The notes: generated by a model from the letters alone, not told the origin. A stretch of 64,000 nt of DNA from Xanthomonas cannabis pv. cannabis (GCF_000802365.1 NZ_JSZE01000005.1:15001-79000), one strand, 5' to 3'. Shown: positions 28,990 to 39,339, counted from the stretch's first letter. A program made the numbers and translations.

Positions 28990-29847
28990 ATGAGCGCCAA
29001 CGACAACTGGTACATCGAACACTTCCAGCCCACCGGGTCGGCCATCGGCTTCCGCATCAGCGGCAAGCTGGACGAGGTGCAGTCCCCGTTCCAGAAGATC
29101 GAGATCTACCAGACCACGGACTGGGGCAAGCTGATGCTCATCGACGGCGCGGTGATGCTGACCAGCCGCGACAACTTCTTCTATCACGAGATGATCAGCC
29201 ACCCAGCGCTGTTCACCCATCCCGCGCCCAAGCGCGTGGTGATCATTGGCGGCGGCGACTGCGGCACCCTGCGCGAGGTGCTCAAGCACCCGGGCGTGGA
29301 AAGCGCCACCCAATGCGATATCGACGAGCAGGTTACCCGCATGTCGGAGACCTATTTTCCCGAGCTGTGCGATTCCAACCACGATGCGCGCGCCGAGCTG
29401 TTGTTCGACGATGGCGTGGCCTACATGGCCAATTGCCCGGCCGGCAGCGTGGACATCGTGATCGTCGACTCCACCGATCCGGTGGGCCCGGCCGAGGGCC
29501 TGTTCAACAAGGCGTTCTACGAGAGCTGCTTCAAGGCGTTGAAGGACGACGGCATCCTGGTGCAGCAGTCAGAATCGCCGCTGGCGCTGCTGGACCTGAT
29601 CAACGAGATGCGCACCGAAATGGGCAAGGCCGGCTTCCAGTCGTTCAAGACCCTGCCGTTCCCGCAGCCGTGCTACCCCACCGGCTGGTGGAGCGTGACC
29701 ATGGCCAGCAAGCAGGCCAAGGCCGATTTCGCGTTCCGTCAGGACGCCGCGCAGGCCAAGGGCTTCGACACGCTGTATTACACCGCCCACCTGCACACCG
29801 GCGTGCTGGTCGCCCCGCCGTTCGTGGCCAAGGCGCTGGGCGAGTAG
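28990..29847 (+). CDS. speE: spermidine synthase
   Basis: Transfers an aminopropyl group from decarboxylated S-adenosylmethionine to putrescine. The 285-aa product has N-terminal WYIEHFQ, the strand region EIYQTTDWGKLMLIDG, the nucleotide-binding IGGGDCGTLREVLKH, and DSTDPVGPAEGLF containing the catalytic Asp. The ATG at 28990 fits the family. It is transcribed away from speA. Confidence 0.97.
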   Translation: MSANDNWYIEHFQPTGSAIGFRISGKLDEVQSPFQKIEIYQTTDWGKLMLIDGAVMLTSRDNFFYHEMISHPALFTHPAPKRVVIIGGGDCGTLREVLKHPGVESATQCDIDEQVTRMSETYFPELCDSNHDARAELLFDDGVAYMANCPAGSVDIVIVDSTDPVGPAEGLFNKAFYESCFKALKDDGILVQQSESPLALLDLINEMRTEMGKAGFQSFKTLPFPQPCYPTGWWSVTMASKQAKADFAFRQDAAQAKGFDTLYYTAHLHTGVLVAPPFVAKALGE

Positions 29848-30220
29848 GCGCGGCGAGCAACCCTTTGCCTGCGGGCGCGGACGGCGCGCGCAGGCGCGAT
29901 GCTTGAATGGTTGCGGCCGATTGACGACACCGGCCGCAACAGCCTGGCAGTGACGCCCCCGGGCTATCGGCAGCCGCCCGTTGACGAGACTGCCTGCGCG
30001 CCTGCAGCGCGCGGGCTGATCTGCCAGTGCGTTTCGCCTGGCGTGCTGTCGCACCCATGGCCGATGACGCGGCGATGCGCCGCTCACATTCCCTTGAACG
30101 GCGCTCGATCGACAGTGCAGCCGTGCGCGGGACGCATCGGTCTTGCGCGCCATTGCTGCGTCACGCTGCGGTCGATGCCGCTGCCCATGCCTTGCCGACC
30201 AATGTACGGGACCGCGCAGC
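29848..30220. other. intergenic, nothing recognised
   Basis: Short open frames only, none with family resemblance. No strong terminator or repeat. Confidence 0.35.
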
Positions 30221-30832
30221 CTATAACCGGGCCAGGACTTCCGTCTTCTTGGCGTCGAATTCGTCCTGCGTGACCAGCCCCGCATCCAGCAATTGCTTCA
30301 GCTTGCTCAACACCTGCACCGGATCGTCTGTGGCGGGAACGGCACTGGCCTGAGATGGCACTGCCGCGCCGTGCGCACCCGGCGCATGCACCACCACGCC
30401 ACCGGCCGCCGCACGCAATTTGTCGATCTCCAGCTGCTGGCGCTTTTCGTAGGCGGATTCTTCCACCTGCTGCGCATAGGCATAGACGCGCCGCGCCTGC
30501 TTCTTGGGCAGGCTGTCGATGGAGGCGGAGGTGCCTTGGGTGGTGCGGCACATGATGGTCGCCCCGAGCATCTGTTCGCTCATGTGCACATCGAGCACCT
30601 CGCGCCAGGGGAAATCGCGGAAGGTCATGCCGAACAACGTGGGGTAGACCACGATAAACCTGCGGTTGGTCAGCACCACCGCATCCGGCGACAGGTTCAT
30701 CACCATCTTCTTCTGCACGGCGATGTACTCGACCTGCTCGTCGCGGGTCAGCAACTCACTGACCTTGGGCAGGATCTTGCCGACTGCCACCGGGTCCTGC
30801 TCGTCTGTCAAAAACTGCGCCACTGCGTCCAT
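30221..30832 (-). CDS. PH-domain / SHOCT-domain protein
   Basis: A 203-aa soluble protein. Residues about 20-120 resemble a bacterial PH-like domain (VVLTNRRFIVVYPTLFG). A charged helix and an Ala/Pro/Gly linker follow, and the end is a SHOCT motif (LSKLKQLLDAGLVTQDEFDA then KKTEVLARL), a short oligomerisation module. I chose the ATG at 30832 over a TTG 12 nt upstream. Function is not known. Confidence 0.85.
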   Translation of the reverse strand: MDAVAQFLTDEQDPVAVGKILPKVSELLTRDEQVEYIAVQKKMVMNLSPDAVVLTNRRFIVVYPTLFGMTFRDFPWREVLDVHMSEQMLGATIMCRTTQGTSASIDSLPKKQARRVYAYAQQVEESAYEKRQQLEIDKLRAAAGGVVVHAPGAHGAAVPSQASAVPATDDPVQVLSKLKQLLDAGLVTQDEFDAKKTEVLARL

Positions 30833-31017
30833 AGGCCCTCCCAACGACTGTCACCGTTGGACACGACACTACAGCACCTTGCATGGATCGCCCCGCAACG
30901 TGGGAGTCGGTGGCCTGGGTACGCCCCCGCCGGCGTGGCAGTAACGCTGACTGGGTCGATTTCCTCAACGATCAGGGGCGGACGCTGCCGCCCGCCTTGC
31001 GGTCCTGGCCGCTGCAA

Positions 31018-31824
31018 TCAGAAGCGGACTTCGGCGCCGAAGCTCAACACCTCGGCGCGATTGATGGTGATGTCCTCGTAGTCGTCGTAATACTCGTCGG
31101 CATACACGTAGTTGGTGTACAGCGCGCTCAGGCTGACATGCCTGCCGATATCCACGCCGAGCCCGGCGCCCACGTAGGCGCCATACACACGCTCGTCGTA
31201 GTCCTCTCCCTTGGCCTTGCCACCCCAATAGCCCAGCCGTACGAGTGCAAACACCGGAGCGTCGCCGAAGTTGAAGCGCGCCGTTCCACCAACACTGCCG
31301 AAGTCCACCGTCGGGATGACGACAAACCCATCCTCATCCTTTGAACCATCGACGTTTCCGGTTGCCGCTTCGATGCCGATCAGGGTCACCGGACCTGCGC
31401 GCCAGCGATACCCGACATTGAAGCCCAACAGGTCCTGCTTGACTCCGTCGAATACCTTGGCCTTGCCGCTCTGCACGCCAAGGAACATGCCGCTCTTGAG
31501 CCGTTGGTCGTCTTCGATCGGCGCAGGAGAGACATCAACCGGCACGGGCGGCGCTGCCATCTCCGTCTGCGTCGTAACCGTGGTGAATCCGCCGGATTCG
31601 CCGGTGCCAGTGCCGCTTCCACCGACGGCAGCCGGCGCGCCGCCGATGCCGGCTTGCGAGGTGCGCGACGACTGCGCGACCGGCGCGCGCGCGTCCTGCG
31701 TGCCGGTCTGCTGCTTTTGCTGTTGCCGGTAGCTGTCCCAGCCGCGCGACAACGATTGCGCCGAGGCCTGTGCCGTGACGCCGAAGGCCGTGCAGGCCAA
31801 CAGCAGTGTTGCGGTCCTTTTCAT
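31018..31824 (-). CDS. outer-membrane beta-barrel protein
   Basis: A 268-aa product with a signal peptide (about residues 1-22, ending ASAQ), a low-complexity Gln/Ser/Gly/Thr-rich segment of about 70 residues, then a C-terminal domain of alternating strands. The last residues, LSFGAEVRF, end in Phe, the usual outer-membrane insertion signal. An 8-stranded porin-like or adhesin-like barrel is likely. The exact family is not identified. Confidence 0.82.
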   Translation of the reverse strand: MKRTATLLLACTAFGVTAQASAQSLSRGWDSYRQQQKQQTGTQDARAPVAQSSRTSQAGIGGAPAAVGGSGTGTGESGGFTTVTTQTEMAAPPVPVDVSPAPIEDDQRLKSGMFLGVQSGKAKVFDGVKQDLLGFNVGYRWRAGPVTLIGIEAATGNVDGSKDEDGFVVIPTVDFGSVGGTARFNFGDAPVFALVRLGYWGGKAKGEDYDERVYGAYVGAGLGVDIGRHVSLSALYTNYVYADEYYDDYEDITINRAEVLSFGAEVRF

Positions 31825-32382
31825 CGCTTCCCCAATGAGTCGTACTCCATCGTTCCCGCATCCTTGCGCACGCAGGGGTCACCTGACGGCGTCTGGAAGT
31901 GGCGCAGTTGCTGTCGAATTCGGGGGCTTTCCCGGCATCACCGGATGTCGTGCGACATCGATCCAGGCGCCGTCCCTGAGAACGTGCCCGTACTAACGCG
32001 TGATGCAGCCCCCTGACCGCAGCCGGCACAGTGTCTGGAGTCTCAGCAGCTGTCAAGAAGGGATGTGACCGCTCGCGCTTGGTTGAAGCGATCGCAAGTC
32101 ATGCGCTGATCGAAGCAGGCAGCTGGCATCGCCGATGCCGGCTTTCTGCGCGCGCACGCGCGGCGTGCCTGCCCTGCCCACCTGATGCCAACAGAGTCCT
32201 AGCGAAGGGGCCGCCAAGCACTTGATTAGCAAAGCCGTTCCACTTCCGGAACATTTCATTTGTTAAATAAAGGTAATTTCAATACTGACAAGTTCTAAAA
32301 TTGCGCGCACCGATCCCTCGCGATCATCGTGAACCTGCGCAACGCGTGACATCTCCGCGCCGCCAAGGTCCGGAGAACTGTC
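31825..32382. other. intergenic with an AT-rich segment
   Basis: No gene recognised. The part from about 32224 to 32305 is markedly AT-rich for this genome and contains the palindrome TTCCGGAA. It probably holds the promoter of the downstream kinase-like gene and perhaps that of the divergent barrel gene further left. Confidence 0.45.
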
Positions 32383-33039
32383 ATGCATTACCAGCCGCTG
32401 GACGTGTCCAGCCTGCACGTTGTCACGCCCGTGTTGCTCAAGCAGGGCACCCGCCTGCTGGAACCCGACGTCTACCGCACCCACGTGGATGGGCAGCTGG
32501 CGGTGGTCAAGGACTACGGCCGCTACCGCCGCACGCTGCTGGCACCGGTCGCGCGGTTGATGGTGCGCCACGAGGCCAGGATGCTGGAACAGCTGAAGGG
32601 CTGGCGGCATGCGCCGGCCCTGCTCGGCACCCTGGGCGGGCTGGCACTGGGCATGGAGTTCATTCCCGGCGACACGCTCAGCGCCAGCGCGGTGGTGGGC
32701 CAGGAAGTCTTCCAGCAACTGCAGCAGGCCTTGCGCCGGCTGCATGCGTTCGGCATCACCCATAACGATCTGCATGGCACCAATGTGGTGGTCAGCGCGG
32801 GCGTGCCGGTGCTGATCGATTTCACTTCGGCGTGGCGATTCCCGCGCTGGTTGCGTCGCGGCACGCTGGCGCGTCAGCTGCAACGCAGCGACGTGGCCAA
32901 CTTCCAGAAAATGCGCCAGCGCCTGGCCGGCATCGCACCGACGGCCGACGAAGCCGCACACAGCGCCGAACCGCGCTGGGTGCATGCCGTTCGCAGCGGC
33001 TGGAAGCGGCTGTATCGGCGTCTGAAAGGCACTGCGTAA
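32383..33039 (+). CDS. lipopolysaccharide kinase / RIO-like protein kinase-fold protein
   Basis: A 218-aa protein of the protein-kinase fold. AVVKDYGRYRR supplies the ATP-binding lysine, FGITHNDLHGTNVVV is the catalytic loop (HNDLHGTN), and VLIDF is the metal-binding Asp motif. This pattern matches Kdo/heptose kinases (WaaP/InaA type) and RIO-like kinases. Surface-sugar phosphorylation is plausible but the substrate is inferred. No signal peptide. Confidence 0.82.
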   Translation: MHYQPLDVSSLHVVTPVLLKQGTRLLEPDVYRTHVDGQLAVVKDYGRYRRTLLAPVARLMVRHEARMLEQLKGWRHAPALLGTLGGLALGMEFIPGDTLSASAVVGQEVFQQLQQALRRLHAFGITHNDLHGTNVVVSAGVPVLIDFTSAWRFPRWLRRGTLARQLQRSDVANFQKMRQRLAGIAPTADEAAHSAEPRWVHAVRSGWKRLYRRLKGTA

Positions 33040-33258
33040 CCAGCGCTGCTGACCGGGAGCCGCTTTGGAGCGGCTGGCCAACGTTGTGGCGTCATCCGCT
33101 GCGTCGATCGCATCGGTTTGATCTGCAGCGCGGAACGTCCCCGAGTGCTCTGTGCATACCACGTGCTGCGACGCGGATGGCTAGGGCGCTCCCGCGGTTG
33201 CCTGCACCGCGACGCGAACAGTCACCCATGCGCGTCGCGGTGCCTGCGCACTAACCCA

Positions 33259-35232
33259 TCACTTTGCTGCTGCCGAAGCGGCAACTGCCGGCGTGCGATA
33301 GGCGATCAGGCTCGGTGCATCGGTGACAAAGCGGTCGAGCACGCCGTCGGCGATCTTGACCGGGCCCCCGAAGCGGGTGGCGCCGGGAATCGATGGAATG
33401 GCTGCCGCTTTGGCTGCAAGCGCAGCCGCGTCCGCAAACAATGCCGGTGCCTCGGTGCCGCCGCGATTGGCGGCATCCAGCCCGGCTGCGGTCTGCTGCA
33501 GCGCGCGGCCCCAGCCTTCCATTGCCTCCAGCCAGGGACGCGATTGCGCGGCAAAGCCCTTGTCGGCCACGCCGTCACGGATGATCTGCGGCGCGGCGGC
33601 CATCTCGTCGGCCGTACGCGCCAGCTCGGCAATCGCCTGCGTGCGCGCGGCCGCATCGCCCAGCGCGATCGCTTCGCGCACATGGTCGAGCACGGCCTTC
33701 AGCCGCGGCGCCTGCTCCTGCCACGGCTGGCTGCCGAAGGTGGGCGCCAGGTGCTGGGTGTCGAAGAAGGTCAGCAAGGCCGCGGTGACGCGCGCATCGC
33801 CGCCGGCCAGATCGCGCGCCGCCGCATGCCAGGTGCGTTGTGCATCGTAGCCTTTGTCGTTCCAGGCGAAGGCGGTCAAGCCCATCACCGCCACGCGGCT
33901 GGGCACTTCCTGGTTCATCGGGTTGGAGACGATGCCCGACAATTCGGCCGACAGGCCGGCCTCGCGCCGCGCGTACGGCGCCATCAACAGGCGCCCGGCC
34001 GAGGTTTCGAAATCGTTGACCGGGTAGTTGTCCCACAACAAGGTCTTGCGGCCGAACGCCTTGGTGGCGGCGCGCGCATCGGGAATGGAAATGGCCGGGG
34101 GCACCACGTCGGTGCCGGTCCACTGCACCACGATCTTCGGGTCCAGATGCTTGCGCAGCGCTTCCTTGTACGGGCTCTCTTTGGCGTCGTAATACTCGGT
34201 CGGCACCATGATCAATTCCGACGCTGCATCGTGCCGCGCGACCAGATCGGCCTGCACCAGATTGAGCAGGTGCGATTGCGCGATGCCCGCCGCCTGCGCG
34301 CCGGATTCACCGAAGGTGGCCTTGTCGCGTTCGCAGTTCCACTTGGTGTATTCGATATCGTCCAGCGCCACATAGAAGCTGCGCACGCCCAGCGCGCGGA
34401 ACGCATCGAACTTGCGCAGCAGTGCCTTGGCGTCGGCGGGATCCGAGAAGCACACGGTCGGGCCCGGTGAGATCGCGTAGACGAAATCGACGTGATTGCG
34501 CTTGGCGGTGGCAGCCAGCTGGCCGAGCGCCTTCAAGGTCGGTTTCGGATACGGCTCGCGCCAGCGATCGCGCGCGTACGGGTCGTCCTTGGGGCTGTAG
34601 ATGTAGGTGTTGGCCTTGGTCCGGGCGAGGAAATCGATGTGCTTGCTGCGGTCAGCCATCGACCACGGCGCACCGTAGAAGCCTTCGATCGTGCCGCGGA
34701 TCGGCATGGCCGGGTAATCCTGGATCACCAGCGTCGGGATGGTCGGCCGCGCGAGCAGCTGACGCAGCGTCTGCGCGGCGTGGAACAGGCCATCGCCGTC
34801 GTGGCCGGCCAGGGTGATCAGGCTGCCGCGATCCAGGGCAATGCTGGCCAGCGTGTAGCCCTCCTTGTGCGTGTCCTGCACCGCCTTGCTGCGCGTCAGC
34901 GCGTCACGCACCACTGCCGCATCGCCGGTGCCAAGCACGATGTGCGGGCGGTCCAGCGTGGCGGGCAGGCGCGTGGCGGTGGCAATGTTGCTGACGCCGG
35001 CCGTGGTGAGGATGCCGCGCACCAGCGCGAGTGTGGCCTTGTCCGCGCCAGGCGCGACCACCAGCACCACGGACCGGCCCAGGCTGATCGTCTCGACATC
35101 CAGGGTGATCGATACCGGGGCCGGAAAGATCGCCGGCTGGGTGACCGGCTCGGCCAGCGCCGACGTCGCCAGACCCAGCGCCACCACCATCGGGAGCAGG
35201 CGCAAGCCCGACTTGCCACTGCGTCGCTTCAT
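33259..35232 (-). CDS. secreted GH84 family beta-N-acetylglucosaminidase
   Basis: Predicted periplasmic or secreted hexosaminidase of 657 aa. Signal peptide about 1-27 (ending SALAEP). An N-terminal mixed domain (about 30-165) is followed by the catalytic barrel: RGTIEGFYGAPWS at 179-191 and the catalytic Asp pair in ALDDIEY (D291-D292). That arrangement is that of GH84 O-GlcNAcase/hyaluronidase-like enzymes using substrate-assisted catalysis. A C-terminal helical region follows. Two direct-repeat operator-like elements lie upstream, suggesting control by an N-acetylglucosamine-type regulator (inference). Confidence 0.93.
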   Translation of the reverse strand: MKRRSGKSGLRLLPMVVALGLATSALAEPVTQPAIFPAPVSITLDVETISLGRSVVLVVAPGADKATLALVRGILTTAGVSNIATATRLPATLDRPHIVLGTGDAAVVRDALTRSKAVQDTHKEGYTLASIALDRGSLITLAGHDGDGLFHAAQTLRQLLARPTIPTLVIQDYPAMPIRGTIEGFYGAPWSMADRSKHIDFLARTKANTYIYSPKDDPYARDRWREPYPKPTLKALGQLAATAKRNHVDFVYAISPGPTVCFSDPADAKALLRKFDAFRALGVRSFYVALDDIEYTKWNCERDKATFGESGAQAAGIAQSHLLNLVQADLVARHDAASELIMVPTEYYDAKESPYKEALRKHLDPKIVVQWTGTDVVPPAISIPDARAATKAFGRKTLLWDNYPVNDFETSAGRLLMAPYARREAGLSAELSGIVSNPMNQEVPSRVAVMGLTAFAWNDKGYDAQRTWHAAARDLAGGDARVTAALLTFFDTQHLAPTFGSQPWQEQAPRLKAVLDHVREAIALGDAAARTQAIAELARTADEMAAAPQIIRDGVADKGFAAQSRPWLEAMEGWGRALQQTAAGLDAANRGGTEAPALFADAAALAAKAAAIPSIPGATRFGGPVKIADGVLDRFVTDAPSLIAYRTPAVAASAAAK

Positions 35233-35243
35233 GTCCGAACTCC

Positions 35244-35260
35244 GGTATTGGAATGGTATT
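35244..35260. promoter_or_regulatory. direct-repeat operator-like site, proximal to the GH84 gene
   Basis: GGTATT-GGAAT-GGTATT: two hexamers 11 bp apart, one helical turn. It ends 12 bp from the GH84 start codon. It is the same design as the site at 35399-35415. Confidence 0.6.
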
Positions 35261-35398
35261 AACGCCTAGAGTAGGCAAGTCGCTACGCGGGGACAAGAGC
35301 GCGCCGTGCCTTGGGTCGAGTCCGTTTTGCGCGTGACGAAAACCGTTGTTGCCTAGTTTCCGCAATACGGCGACGGCGCTGCGCAGCCTGCAGGCTGC

Positions 35399-35415
35399 GG
35401 TATTGAAATGGTATG
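35399..35415. promoter_or_regulatory. direct-repeat operator-like site, distal
   Basis: GGTATT-GAAAT-GGTATG: the same hexamer pair and spacing as the proximal site, 155 bp away. Only three bases differ across the 17-bp unit. Confidence 0.55.
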
Positions 35416-35686
35416 AAGCGAGATGGCTACGCGGCTCGGAGCGACAGCCGACTCACGGTCAACGGATTCTTGTCGGTACCGGTAGGCGCACCGCTGGCTG
35501 GTGCGTCGTTCATGGAGGCAGCCGCCAGGCAACCGCAAACCCCGTCGCGCAAGCCCTTTGGCATCACGCGCTGGCCTGCTTGTCGTCGATCGGGCCCGTT
35601 GATGCCGACACGTTCGACCCGGGCATCGCGGTCGCGCGGAGACCAGCAACGCCGCCGCAGGCTCGGCCTACGGCGTGCGCTCACTC

Positions 35687-36085
<399 letters not shown>

Positions 36086-36214
36086 CTAATGCGGCAGCGC
36101 CGTCACCGCGGACCACAGCCGAATGGGACTATCCTTACTGCCTGCCGACTGCCTTGCCGATGTCCCGCGTGTCCCGGCCTGCACTAGGCTTCCTACGGAC
36201 CTGCGGAGAACACC

Positions 36215-36499
36215 ATGATCGATTTCAATCAGCTCGACGACCTCGCCCGCCGCCTCAGCGACCTGGTGCCACCGGGCCTGCGCCAATCGCGCGAAGAATT
36301 GCAGAGCACCTTCAAGGGCGCGCTGCAGGCCGGCCTGGGCAAGCTGGACTTGGTCACCCGCGAAGAATTCGACGTGCAGCGCGCGGTGCTGCTGCGCACG
36401 CGCGAAAAGCTCGACGCGCTCGAACAGGCCGTCGCCGCACTGGAAGCGCGCGCAGCGGGCGCACCGCCCAGCGCCGCTGCCAGCGCCGACAGTCCCTGA
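36215..36499 (+). CDS. ubiK: ubiquinone biosynthesis accessory factor UbiK (YqiC-like)
   Basis: A 94-aa coiled-coil protein of the BMFP/YqiC family, which assists aerobic ubiquinone synthesis with the UbiJ lipid-binding protein. N-terminal IDFNQLDDLARRLSDLVPPG, then an amphipathic region and the C-terminal coiled coil (TREEFDVQRAVLLRTREKLD) are characteristic. comM follows 15 bp later, an order also known in pseudomonads. Confidence 0.9.
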   Translation: MIDFNQLDDLARRLSDLVPPGLRQSREELQSTFKGALQAGLGKLDLVTREEFDVQRAVLLRTREKLDALEQAVAALEARAAGAPPSAAASADSP

Positions 36500-36514
36500 G
36501 CTGAGCCGCCCACC

Positions 36515-38035
36515 ATGAGTCTGGCGCTGGTGCACAGCCGTGCCCGCGTAGGGGTGCAAGCGCCCGAGGTCCGGGTGGAAGTGCATCTCTCCGGGGGTCT
36601 CCCCTCCACCCAGATCGTGGGCCTGCCCGAGGCGGCGGTGCGCGAATCGCGCGAACGCGTGCGTGCGGCCCTGCTGTGTGCGCAGTTTGAATTCCCGGCG
36701 CGGCGCATCACCATCAACCTGGCGCCAGCGGATCTGCCCAAGGACGGCGGCCGCTTCGATCTGCCAATCGCACTCGGCATCCTGGCTGCCAGCGGGCAGA
36801 TCGACCGGCAGGCGCTGGCCGACTACGAATTCCTCGGCGAGCTGGCGCTGACCGGCGAGTTGCGCGGCGTCGACGGCGTGCTGCCGGCGGCCCTGGCGGC
36901 CGCGCAGGCCGGGCGGCGGCTGATCGTGCCGCTGGCCAATGGCGCCGAAGCCGCCATTGCCGGGCATGTCCAGGCCTTCACCGCACGCACCCTGCTGGAG
37001 GTGTGCGCCACGCTCAACGGCACCCAGCAGGCACCAGCCGCCGCGCTGGCGGTGGCCACCCTGGACACAGCGGCCCTGCCCGACATGGCGGATGTGCGTG
37101 GCCAACCGCACGCACGCCGCGCACTGGAGATCGCCGCCGCAGGGAGCCACCACTTGCTGCTGATGGGCAGCCCCGGATGCGGCAAGACCCTGCTCGCCTC
37201 GCGCCTGCCCGGCCTGCTGCCGGACGCCAGCGATGCCGAGGCGCTGGAAACCGCCGCCATCCGCTCCATCAGCGGGCGCGGGCTGGATCTGGCGCGCTGG
37301 CGGCAGCGGCCCTACCGATCCCCCCATCACACCGCCAGTGCGGTCGCCCTGGTCGGTGGTGGCACGCACCCGCGCCCCGGCGAGATCTCGCTGGCCCATA
37401 ACGGCGTGTTGTTTCTGGACGAGCTGCCCGAGTGGCAACGACAGACGCTCGAGGTCCTGCGCGAGCCGCTGGAATCGGGGCTGGTCACGATCTCGCGGGC
37501 AGCGCGCAGCGTGGATTTCCCGGCACGGTTCCAGCTGGTTGCCGCCATGAACCCGTGCCCGTGCGGCTGGGCCGGCGATGGCAGCGGGCGCTGTCGCTGC
37601 AGCAGCGACAGCATCCGCCGGTATCGCAGCCGCATCTCCGGGCCGCTGCTGGACCGCATCGACCTGCATGTCGACGTACCGCGCCTGCCGCCGCAAGCGC
37701 TGCGCAGTGGCAACCCGGGCGAGGACAGCGCCAGCGTGCGTGCACGCGTGGTCGCCGCGCGGCAGCGCCAGCTTGCGCGCGGCCCGCTGCCCAACGCACG
37801 CCTCGACCAGCCAGACACCGATCGCCACTGCCGCCTGCACGGCGACGACCAATTGCTGCTGGAGCGCGCGATCGAGCACCTGCAACTGTCCGCACGCTCG
37901 ATGCACCGCATCCTGCGCGTGGCGCGCACCATCGCCGACCTGGACGACAGTGCCGTCATCGCCACGCGCCACCTGACCGAAGCCATCGGCTACCGCAAGC
38001 TCGATCGCGCGCTTGCCCCTGCCAGCGCGGCCTAG
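36515..38035 (+). CDS. comM: ComM/YifB family Mg-chelatase-like AAA+ ATPase
   Basis: Hexameric branch-migration helicase family that supports natural transformation and recombination. The 506-aa product has N-terminal LonC-like domain features (SGGLPSTQIVGLPEAAVRES), Walker A GSPGCGKTLL, Walker B LFLDELPEW, and a zinc-finger-like PCPCGWAGDGSGRCRCS. Length and domain order match full-length ComM, with no truncation. Confidence 0.94.
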   Translation: MSLALVHSRARVGVQAPEVRVEVHLSGGLPSTQIVGLPEAAVRESRERVRAALLCAQFEFPARRITINLAPADLPKDGGRFDLPIALGILAASGQIDRQALADYEFLGELALTGELRGVDGVLPAALAAAQAGRRLIVPLANGAEAAIAGHVQAFTARTLLEVCATLNGTQQAPAAALAVATLDTAALPDMADVRGQPHARRALEIAAAGSHHLLLMGSPGCGKTLLASRLPGLLPDASDAEALETAAIRSISGRGLDLARWRQRPYRSPHHTASAVALVGGGTHPRPGEISLAHNGVLFLDELPEWQRQTLEVLREPLESGLVTISRAARSVDFPARFQLVAAMNPCPCGWAGDGSGRCRCSSDSIRRYRSRISGPLLDRIDLHVDVPRLPPQALRSGNPGEDSASVRARVVAARQRQLARGPLPNARLDQPDTDRHCRLHGDDQLLLERAIEHLQLSARSMHRILRVARTIADLDDSAVIATRHLTEAIGYRKLDRALAPASAA

Positions 38036-38235
38036 CGGGGCGGCCGGAAATGCCGGAACCGTGCTGCGGCGATTGAAGCAACACAAGCGGCTTCCGCACG
38101 CCCTGAGTGATGTGCGACTGCGGGCAGCGCCGCGCGATGCTTGGTCGCCGCATCGAGCGCAAGGCGGGACATCGCAACATCCACTTCATGGCGCTCCACG
38201 TACAACGTCTGCCACTCCATTGCGCAGAGGCCGTC

Positions 38236-38745
38236 ATGAGCCGACATCCCGACCTGACCACCGTTCCGTCGCTGGATCTGAACCGCTATCTGGGCACCTG
38301 GTACGAGATTGCGCGGCTGCCGATCCGCTTCGAGGATGCAGACTGCACCGACGTGTCGGCGCACTATTCGCTGCAGGACGACGGCAGCGTGCGCGTGCAG
38401 AACCGCTGCCTGACTGCGGCGGGCGAGCTGGAAGAGGCCGTGGGAGAGGCCCGCGCCATCGACGACACGCATGGCCGGCTGGAAGTGACGTTCCTGCCCG
38501 AAGGATTGCGCTGGATTCCCTTCACCAAAGGGGACTACTGGGTGATGCGGATCGATCCCGAGTACACCGCCGCCCTGGTGGGCAGCCCCGATCGCAAGTA
38601 CCTGTGGCTGCTGGCGCGGCTGCCGCAGCTGGATGAGAACATCGCCCAGGCCTATCTGGCGCAGGCGCGCGAGCAGGGGTTCGATCTGGCGCCGCTGATC
38701 CACACCCCACACACCGGACGGTTGACCGAACAACCGCTTCCCTGA
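38236..38745 (+). CDS. blc: lipocalin family protein (Blc-like)
   Basis: A 169-aa lipocalin. The fold hallmark LNRYLGTWYEIARLPIRFE lies at about 14-32, followed by NRCLTAAGELEEAVGEAR and YLWLLARLPQLDE, as in bacterial Blc. Unlike E. coli Blc, no signal peptide or lipobox is visible at the ATG at 38236 or at in-frame starts upstream, so location is uncertain. Blc-type proteins bind lysophospholipid or fatty acid. Confidence 0.9.
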   Translation: MSRHPDLTTVPSLDLNRYLGTWYEIARLPIRFEDADCTDVSAHYSLQDDGSVRVQNRCLTAAGELEEAVGEARAIDDTHGRLEVTFLPEGLRWIPFTKGDYWVMRIDPEYTAALVGSPDRKYLWLLARLPQLDENIAQAYLAQAREQGFDLAPLIHTPHTGRLTEQPLP

Positions 38746-39162
38746 AAACCCGTGAGGTACCAGCGCTGCTGCGCGACAGCCGAGCGGTGCGAGGTATCCT
38801 CGCTCGACCTGTCTCCTGCAGCAACTGATTGCGAGCGCATGCGACGGATAGCCGACTGATCCGGGACACGTCCGACGACGTTGTCCTCGTGCCATGCAGC
38901 CACGTACGCAGCGCCGCACATGCGACGCCGCAGCAGGTCACCCGGACTCGGCTGGCGCGCCGGCTTGGCTGCGGCGACAGCCGCGCAACGTTGTCCAGCC
39001 CGCGGCGCGAGCTGGCGCATGCCGCACCACACCCTTCCTCTCCTACCGGCAGCCTTATGAGAACGGCCGGGGCCGGAACAGCACTACCGGATCGGCACTG
39101 CCATCCTGACCCCGGCCGCACCGGCTCCTGCGCGCGATGGGTGGCCATACCGCCCGGCCGGT
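38746..39162. other. intergenic, nothing recognised
   Basis: GC-rich sequence with no convincing coding or RNA signal. Confidence 0.35.
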
Positions 39163-39339
39163 TTACCCGTTGAGGGTGCCCAGATCCTTGGCCGCGGCCT
39201 GGGCACCTTCCAGGCTATCGAAGGCCACGCCGGTATCGCCCACCACGTACTTGATCAGTTCGCCATCGCGCGTGGTTTCATGCATCTTGAAGATCGGCAC
39301 TGCGTCAGTGCCGCCGACGCGTTCTTTCTGCGTTGTCAT
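39163..39339 (-). CDS. small hypothetical protein, 58 aa
   Basis: A short ORF with a very strong ribosome-binding site (GGAGGAAT, 8 bp from ATG). The product starts MTTQKERVGGTDAVPIF; its middle (KYVVGDTGVAFDSLEGAQAA) suggests a compact beta-alpha fold like short DUF2188-type proteins, though I am not sure of the family. No signal peptide. Probably expressed given the ribosome-binding site. Confidence 0.7.
   Translation of the reverse strand: MTTQKERVGGTDAVPIFKMHETTRDGELIKYVVGDTGVAFDSLEGAQAAAKDLGTLNG

Larger units (their letters stand above)
35233..35686. other. intergenic upstream of the GH84 gene
   Basis: It contains the two operator-like sites listed separately. From 35420 to 35686 nothing else is recognised. 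Confidence 0.5.

Noticed and set aside
26608-29847. Long plus-strand frame extending speE by about 790 codons upstream
   Set aside because: The extension is antisense to speA; the real speE start is the ATG at 28990 with the family N-terminus.
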